Assembly: GCA_946535435.1 (NCBI GenBank)
Contig: CAMNDM010000004.1
Location: 76,618 to 140,617 of the forward strand
From: Physcocola sp002396385
GTDB lineage: Bacteria > Bacteroidota > Bacteroidia > Bacteroidales > Paludibacteraceae
DNA length: 64,000 nucleotides
Direction of reading: 5' to 3'
Below, in pieces: positions 59,501 to 64,000 of this stretch (its first letter is position 1; every line of letters begins with the position of its first letter). Both the position numbers and the translations under genes were made by a program. The notes below the pieces were generated by a model that ran no database searches, was not told where the DNA came from, and saw nothing but the letters and a program-made list of their open reading frames with translations.

Positions 59501-62255
59501 GCCTTCTGAAAAGGCGACTGAAGTGTTGGCTACCATGTACGATGCCTCGCTCGACCAGATAAAGGGGCATGCCTGGGTGTTCTCTCCTGCTTACCACCGT
59601 TATTTCAATATGCCGGGCTTTGTTCCGCAAAAAAGTTTTTCTCCTTCTTGTTATTCTCGTGGAAAGTACATGGCTACCGAATATAGCCTGTCTTTCGACA
59701 GGTGGAAAGATTTCTTTGAGAGCTACAAACATATAATGAGGTTCTCGATGCCGACTTCAGGTGGTGTTCCGATGCTGAGTGCAGAAGATAGCGGGGATTT
59801 TTCTTTAGAAGAAGATGCGGAAAATGCAATATACAGTGTTGCAAATATGAAAAGTGCGAAGGCGGCTATGCCAAAAAATCGTTCTGTTAAAGAGGAAGCT
59901 GTTGCTATGGGCGAGATTATGGCTGATAGTGTGGCTGAGTCCCAACCCCACATCCGTACCAATTTCGCCGAAACGGCCTTCTTCTACCCGCAACTGACCT
60001 CCGATAAAGAGGGAAATGTGCAACTCAATTTCACAATGCCTGAAAGCCTTACCCGTTGGAAACTGATGGCTTTAGCACACACTGCCGACCTCTATACGGG
60101 CTCTTTAACTCAGGAGGTTGTCAGCCAGAAAGAGTTTATGGTGTCGCCTAACTATCCGCGTTTCCTTCGTAATGGCGACGAGTGCGTGCTTTCTGCCAAG
60201 GTGGTTAATCTGTCCGATGTGGCTTTAAAGGGGAGTGCCACGTTGCAGTTGCTCGACCCTGTTACCGAAAAAGTGATTGTTGAGTCTGATTCCAAGTTCG
60301 AATTGGCCCCAGGTCAGAATGCTGCTGTCGAGTGGCCGGTTAGTGTGCCACTACAGGTGGAGGCGTTGTTGGTGCGTGTCGTTGCCAAGTCGGGCGCTTT
60401 CTCCGATGCCGAGCAGAAACTTTTGCCGGTGTTGTCGAGCAGGGTGGTGCTCACCCAGTCGCAGCCAATGTGGGTGCGTGGTGGCAAAACCAAAGACTTC
60501 ACGCTCGACCGCTTGGTTAACAACAACTCTAAAACCCTTTCTTCCCGTTTCTTGAAGTTGGAGATGGCAACCAATCCGGTCTGGTATGCGGTGCAGGCGT
60601 TGCCTTCTGTGGCTGTTGTGGAACACGACAATGCCATTTCGCTTTCTGCGGCATATTTCGCCTCAAAACTGGCGAACCATATTGCGGTCAGCAATCCGAA
60701 AATCTTCAAGGTTATCGAGTTGTGGAAGCAGCAGAGTGCCGATAAGGAAACTTTATTGTCGAATTTAGAGAAGAACCAGGAGGTGAAGAATGTTTTGCTC
60801 AACGAAACCCCATGGGTGATGGACGCAAAGTCGGAAACCGAACGCAAGCAGCGTTTGGCCTCTTTGTTCGACCTCAATACGCTGGCGGCCAATTGCGACG
60901 GGTGGCTCAAACGGTTGGCTGAACTGCAAACCGACGAGGGTGGTTATGCTTGGTTCAAAGGTATGAAGGCGGGCTCACATTCTACTTTGTTCGTGCTCGA
61001 TAATTTCGGACGTTTGCAGAAGGCGGGCATCAGTGTCGCTTCGCAAGACGGCAACATTAAGAGGGCGGTAAACTTCCTCGATAACCAGGTGCGGAAAAAC
61101 TACGAGTGGCTGGTCAAGTACGATAAAAACTATAAGGAGAACGCCCATATCGGCATGTTCGAACTCTACTATTTCCAAGTGCGTAGCCTGTTCTCTAACA
61201 TCAAGTTGCCTGCCGATTGCGGTACGGCCTACAATTTCTACTATGGCCTGATGAAGAAGCAGTGGGACCAGTGCTCGCTTTACGGTAAGGCTTTGGCAGC
61301 CATTGCCCTCTACCGGGGGGGCGATAAGGATGAGGCCAGACTGGTGGCACGCTCGCTTCGTGAGTTCTCTACCACTACCGACGAGATGGGCATGTTCTGG
61401 CAAAAGAATGTGAGTGGCTACTTCTGGCAAGATGCGGCCATTTCTACCCATACCCGCATTATGGAGGCGTTGTACCTGGTCGACAACCAACAGGCCGAAC
61501 AAGACGAATTGAGGGTTTGGCTGCTCAACCAGAAACGTACGCAAAACTGGGATAACGTTATCGCTAATGTCGATGCCTTGAATGTGTTGCTACTTAATGG
61601 ATCTGATTGGATTAGTCACGAAAACAAGATTACGGTTAAGATGGCGGGTAAAACGGTCAAACCCGAAAAGACGGAAGTCGGTACGGGCTATTTCTCGGTG
61701 GTTGTGCCTGGTGACGGGGTGAAGCCTGAAATGGGAAAATTGCAACTGGAAAGTGCCGAGGGCGATAATCTTGCGTGGGGGGCTCTCTATTGGCAGTTCG
61801 AGGAAGACATCGATAAGGTGTTGGCTAATAAAAATGGCCTGCACGTCGAAAAGACGGTGATGCTGAATACCGTGAAAAATGGTAAGGAAGTTTTGAGTGA
61901 GGTCTCTAACAATACCCATTTGAAGGTGGGCGACAAACTGGTGGTTAGGTTGGTACTCCGTACCGACCGCGATTTGGAATATGTCTCCCTCAAAGACCAG
62001 CGGGCTAGTTGTCTGGAACCTTTACAGCAGACTTCCGGCTACCGTTATAGCGAGGGTACGGGCTATTACCAGTCGGCTAAAGATGCCGCGATGTATTATT
62101 TCTTCGACCATCTGTCGAAAGGCACTTACGTCTTCGAATATCCGCTCTTTGTAACCAACAAGGGACGTTTCTCTAATGGTATTACTACTGTTCAGTGTCT
62201 CTATGCGCCAGAGTTCCTTTCTAATACCGGCAGTGTGCGCATTCAGGTGAAGTAG
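56547..62255 (+). CDS. Alpha-2-macroglobulin family protein without thioester motif
   Basis: A 1902-residue exported protein; signal peptide from the ATG at 56547 (MKVSKYLSLICLVIMGLLFS), so a 56-residue upstream extension is not used. After a helical N-terminal region come several MG-like domains (TFTDRSIYRPGQTVYFKSIVY; LATGSYRLKVDRFS-type), then the bait-like and A2M domain (ETAFFYPQLTSDKEGNVQLNFTMPESLTRWKLMALAH; NYPRFLRNGDECVLSAKVVN) and an alpha/alpha barrel (EGGYAWFKGMKAG; TSYDKNYKENAHIGMFELYY-like). The CxEQ thioester motif of protease-trapping members is absent, and no Cys lipobox is seen. Such proteins are envelope-associated and common in Bacteroidota. The partner PbpC-type gene is not adjacent. 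Confidence 0.9.
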   Translation: MKVSKYLSLICLVIMGLLFSSFDYQNAWKSLENEAVRNPKTALKKLDAIEKQAKNEKNVPQQLRCILSRMKFSERVDEDALGKCINSLQLFQSRQTDPVAVAMTRFAEAMAFNSFYTENRWQVDSRTALAGAAPSDMKEWATNNFVDTIRSLCLQAVAEPALKTTKTTTYSALLDAGKDSRLYRPSLYDFLLHYCIDNKGYEKGQIFTDKECGQWYSELVAFHKDDSDKSAYVAARINQIKYQYLNAHNVNDEKGYVGALRQLLAESQKEAVSILVRVELANILYNYLPVYKQEQPVQTSTADVLKVCNDGIAAFPNHPQVKCLKGVVSNMKKTEVDLSLTSNLVHEADKIKFKVSYANTRNLNLTLNRVECSIRDWNTKNTDKLPRKKVADYSFALEKTDYCIRKDTLLEIPAQRFGIYELVMGKESVSFIVSNLFVITLNKSFNGKNYFVVADRKTGAPRQGVSANLSEGKWSYEQHKMKYTQVGSNLTDKDGFADFELSRKNGKYECRFSEGKDVYTSYDLHLNNHYNAMSSDNASAFNVATFTDRSIYRPGQTVYFKSIVYSISDVRMEALEGRHLLAVLYDANNQKVAEQNLTTNAFGSVASSFVLPANGLAGSYRLKVDRFSTNISVEEYKRPSFEVALSRPKESYTFGDKVTVGGSAGYLLGTPVQNAKVAYRVTRSENQFFWWWRSNSSVEDVVAEGETETNDKGEYQIDFVPEKGQNLSATACYDYVVLAKVTDANGETHEQSVRVTVSDVSVAIVCPRREAVQPAEFSELKFSVVNLNYEGLAREVAYKVYCNDAEVAAGKVRSSEKEGFKLPLDTANLKSGKYKVEMSVTDDKGRVVKQDFETILYRKTDNVPPVEIPFWFEDCASHDLADGETATIRVGSSLHNAHLLVVSFDDNDGFSKQWYDLDNEIKSFNFSLSNNSHLKVQFFLISEGKVANKVIEFDKKSPETKFPVKLAVFRNKVQPGSSERWTITLPSEKATEVLATMYDASLDQIKGHAWVFSPAYHRYFNMPGFVPQKSFSPSCYSRGKYMATEYSLSFDRWKDFFESYKHIMRFSMPTSGGVPMLSAEDSGDFSLEEDAENAIYSVANMKSAKAAMPKNRSVKEEAVAMGEIMADSVAESQPHIRTNFAETAFFYPQLTSDKEGNVQLNFTMPESLTRWKLMALAHTADLYTGSLTQEVVSQKEFMVSPNYPRFLRNGDECVLSAKVVNLSDVALKGSATLQLLDPVTEKVIVESDSKFELAPGQNAAVEWPVSVPLQVEALLVRVVAKSGAFSDAEQKLLPVLSSRVVLTQSQPMWVRGGKTKDFTLDRLVNNNSKTLSSRFLKLEMATNPVWYAVQALPSVAVVEHDNAISLSAAYFASKLANHIAVSNPKIFKVIELWKQQSADKETLLSNLEKNQEVKNVLLNETPWVMDAKSETERKQRLASLFDLNTLAANCDGWLKRLAELQTDEGGYAWFKGMKAGSHSTLFVLDNFGRLQKAGISVASQDGNIKRAVNFLDNQVRKNYEWLVKYDKNYKENAHIGMFELYYFQVRSLFSNIKLPADCGTAYNFYYGLMKKQWDQCSLYGKALAAIALYRGGDKDEARLVARSLREFSTTTDEMGMFWQKNVSGYFWQDAAISTHTRIMEALYLVDNQQAEQDELRVWLLNQKRTQNWDNVIANVDALNVLLLNGSDWISHENKITVKMAGKTVKPEKTEVGTGYFSVVVPGDGVKPEMGKLQLESAEGDNLAWGALYWQFEEDIDKVLANKNGLHVEKTVMLNTVKNGKEVLSEVSNNTHLKVGDKLVVRLVLRTDRDLEYVSLKDQRASCLEPLQQTSGYRYSEGTGYYQSAKDAAMYYFFDHLSKGTYVFEYPLFVTNKGRFSNGITTVQCLYAPEFLSNTGSVRIQVK

Positions 62256-62309
62256 GGCGGTGGCCCTTTATATATATTGGGCGGTTTGTTTATGTTGCAA
62301 CCTTGCAAC

Positions 62310-62342
62310 TTGTACCAGTCGTCCGTCTTTTCTCTATCTTTG
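62310..62342 (+). promoter_or_regulatory. Promoter of the flotillin gene
   Basis: TTG at 62310-62312, 22 nt, TATCTTTG at 62335-62342, about 25 nt before the ATG. Confidence 0.5.
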
Positions 62343-62367
62343 ATTCAAACAAAAAACTTTTATACTT

Positions 62368-63927
62368 ATGGAAGCTGAAATTCTAATTGTTGCGGCAGTT
62401 GTTGCCATTGTACTTTTGATTGTATTAATCAAAGTTCTTTATGTTCAAGCTCCACCTTCAGTGGCTTATGTTCTTTCTGGTTTCAGGGCCAATCCGAGGG
62501 TGTTGATTGGAACCGGTGGATTCAAGGTCCCTTTCTTGGAGCGTTTGGATAAGGTCTATCTGGGTCAGGTGACTGTCGATGTGAAAACATCTATTCCTGT
62601 TCCTACCCACGATTTCATCGACGTAATGGTCGATGCAGTTTGTAAAGTGAGCGTGTTACCTGATCCTGAAGGTACTCGTTTGGCGGCTAAGAACTTCTTG
62701 AATATGAGTTCTGAACAGATCGCTAATGAGATTAAGAACTCGCTCGAGGGTAATATGCGTGAGGTGGTTGGTGCTATCACTCTTCAAAACTTAATTACCG
62801 ACCGAGACAAGTTCTCTGACGAAATTAAGTTGAAAGCTGCCAAAGATATGGAGAAACTTGGTCTTCAAGTCATCTCTTGTAACATTCAGAACATTACCGA
62901 CGGTAATAAACTGATTGAGAACCTCGGTGCTGATAACACCTTTAAGATTCGTAAGGATGCTGCTATTACCAAGGCGAATGCTGAACGTGATATCGCGATT
63001 GCTGAATCTGAGGCTAAGAAGGAGGCTAACGATGTTCGTGTACGTACTGAAACTGAAATCTCTGAGCGTAACAACGAATTGGCTATCAAACAGGCTGACT
63101 TGAAACGTGTTTCCGACACAAAGAAGGCTGAAGCCGATGCCGCTTATGAGATTGAGAAGCAGGAACAGCTGAAGACCATCAACATCAAGACGGTCGATGC
63201 CCGTATCGAACAGACTAAGCGTGAGCAGATCCTCTCTGCTGAGGCTATCAAGATTTCTGAAAACGAACTGAAGGCGAAGGTTAATGCACAAGCCGATGCC
63301 GACAAGTACCAGACTGAGATCGACGCTCAGGCTTCGTTGGAGAAGCAGAAACGTGATGCTGAAGCGAAGAACTATATGGCCCAGCAAGAGGCTGACGCTA
63401 AGGCGTACACTGCTGAACAGGAGGCTAGAGCCGTTAAGGCGAAGGCCGATGCTGCCAAGTATGCGGCTTTGCAAGAAGCTGCCGGTATCGAGGCTAAAGG
63501 TCGTGCCGAAGCTGCTGCCGTTCAGGCTAACCTCGAGGCGGAAGCTGCCGGTATCTTGGCGAAAGGTCAGGCCGAGGCTGAGGCTATGCAGAAGAAGGCG
63601 GAGGCTTACGAACGTTACGGTAAGGTGGCTGTCATCGACATGCTCACTAAGATGAACGAAAAGGTATTGCCTCAGGTTGCTGAAAACATCGCTAAGCCGA
63701 TGTCTACTATCAAAGATGTTAAGATCTATGGTACTACTGGCGGTGAAGTGTCTGGCATCTCTGCTAACGTGCCTTCGGTTATGAAGCAGACTTTCGATGT
63801 GGTGAAGGATGTTACCGGTGTTGATATGGCCGATATCATGAAGTCGAACGCTATCCAGGCGAAGACCGACCGCAACATCAATGTTACTGGCGACGACGAC
63901 ATCAATGTGGGTGCTGTTGTTAAGTAA
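62368..63927 (+). CDS. Flotillin-like SPFH-domain protein
   Basis: A 519-residue membrane-scaffold protein. An N-terminal hydrophobic helix (AEILIVAAVVAIVLLIVLIK) anchors it to the membrane, followed by the SPFH/band-7 domain (VLSGFRANPRVLIGTGGFKVPF, DVMVDAVCKVSVLPDP, NMREVVGAITLQNLITDRDKFS, ADNTFKIRKD). After about residue 200, a long Ala/Glu/Lys-rich coiled coil runs to about 430. The C-terminus has MLTKMNEKVLPQVAENIAKPM and a Thr/Asp-rich tail. Flotillins organise membrane microdomains. It is a single-gene transcript ending at the hairpin at the window end. Confidence 0.9.
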   Translation: MEAEILIVAAVVAIVLLIVLIKVLYVQAPPSVAYVLSGFRANPRVLIGTGGFKVPFLERLDKVYLGQVTVDVKTSIPVPTHDFIDVMVDAVCKVSVLPDPEGTRLAAKNFLNMSSEQIANEIKNSLEGNMREVVGAITLQNLITDRDKFSDEIKLKAAKDMEKLGLQVISCNIQNITDGNKLIENLGADNTFKIRKDAAITKANAERDIAIAESEAKKEANDVRVRTETEISERNNELAIKQADLKRVSDTKKAEADAAYEIEKQEQLKTINIKTVDARIEQTKREQILSAEAIKISENELKAKVNAQADADKYQTEIDAQASLEKQKRDAEAKNYMAQQEADAKAYTAEQEARAVKAKADAAKYAALQEAAGIEAKGRAEAAAVQANLEAEAAGILAKGQAEAEAMQKKAEAYERYGKVAVIDMLTKMNEKVLPQVAENIAKPMSTIKDVKIYGTTGGEVSGISANVPSVMKQTFDVVKDVTGVDMADIMKSNAIQAKTDRNINVTGDDDINVGAVVK

Positions 63928-63966
63928 ATGAACTTGTTGTATTTGTTTACAACATTTTTATAAACC

Positions 63967-64000
63967 AAGGGGGAGAGTCGACGGACAGACTTTCCCCCTT
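63967..64000 (+). terminator. Terminator of the flotillin gene (reaches window end)
   Basis: AAGGGGGAGAGTC (63967-63979) pairs with GACTTTCCCCCTT (63988-64000), one G-U pair, 8-nt loop. Any T run lies beyond the window. Confidence 0.7.

Overview
The window comes from a member of the Bacteroidota, most likely the order Bacteroidales. The evidence is type IX secretion (T9SS) sorting domains of type A and type B, PorP/SprF-like proteins, the L,L-diaminopimelate aminotransferase lysine route, and promoters of the Bacteroidota form (TTG, 19-22 nt, TAnnTTTG) in front of several genes and both tRNAs. The species cannot be named from sequence alone.

Layout. 1-6.2 kb: the end of a DUF1294 membrane protein, hemW, a three-gene glycosyltransferase run, a secreted two-domain protein and an AT-rich gene with a deaminase-like zinc motif. 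6.2-15.4 kb (minus strand): a FISUMP-type secreted protein, a lipoprotein overlapping rnr, rpsO, and a run of two rhomboid proteases, an endonuclease/exonuclease/phosphatase-family protein and thiC. 15.7-19.6 kb: an HU protein, a polysaccharide flippase, a transglutaminase-like protein and an LD-carboxypeptidase. 19.7-34 kb: a rearranged region with two intact tRNA-Asp genes, one decayed copy, one 3'-end fragment, two paralogous small membrane proteins, and two paralogous T9SS operons (adhesin(s), OmpA/PD40, PorP/SprF). 34-40.6 kb: a TSUP transporter, an unannotated 29-residue Cys-rich peptide, a SUKH-Sel1-BRCT/DUF1963 gene split by one in-frame TGA, and a radical SAM/SPASM enzyme with a Cys-motif lipoprotein. 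40.6-49.6 kb: two T9SS-exported carbohydrate-active proteins, then a second copy of the radical SAM plus lipoprotein cassette and a secreted HExxH metalloprotease. 49.9-52.1 kb: dapF-dapL. 52.1-64 kb: a truncated ATPase gene next to a 33-bp tandem repeat, a DUF3298-like lipoprotein, an SGNH hydrolase, a sulfatase-modifying-factor-type protein, a giant alpha-2-macroglobulin-like protein and a flotillin.

Three points stand out. First, four separate promoters (before the FISUMP protein, both small membrane proteins and the Cys-rich peptide) share a direct repeat, TGCTyAyTTT then TGCTCTTT. The repeat start points are always 21 bp apart, and there are always 20 nt from the second half-site to TAnnTTTG. 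This implies one unidentified regulator, with spacing like that of LytTR-type response regulators. Second, the radical SAM/SPASM plus CxxC-lipoprotein pair occurs twice, flanking the carbohydrate-active genes, with a metalloprotease next to copy two; it may be an undescribed protein-modification system. Third, the 29-residue peptide ends in a Gly-Gly followed by a Cys-rich tail, as in a modified-peptide precursor. Its link to the radical SAM enzymes is inference only.
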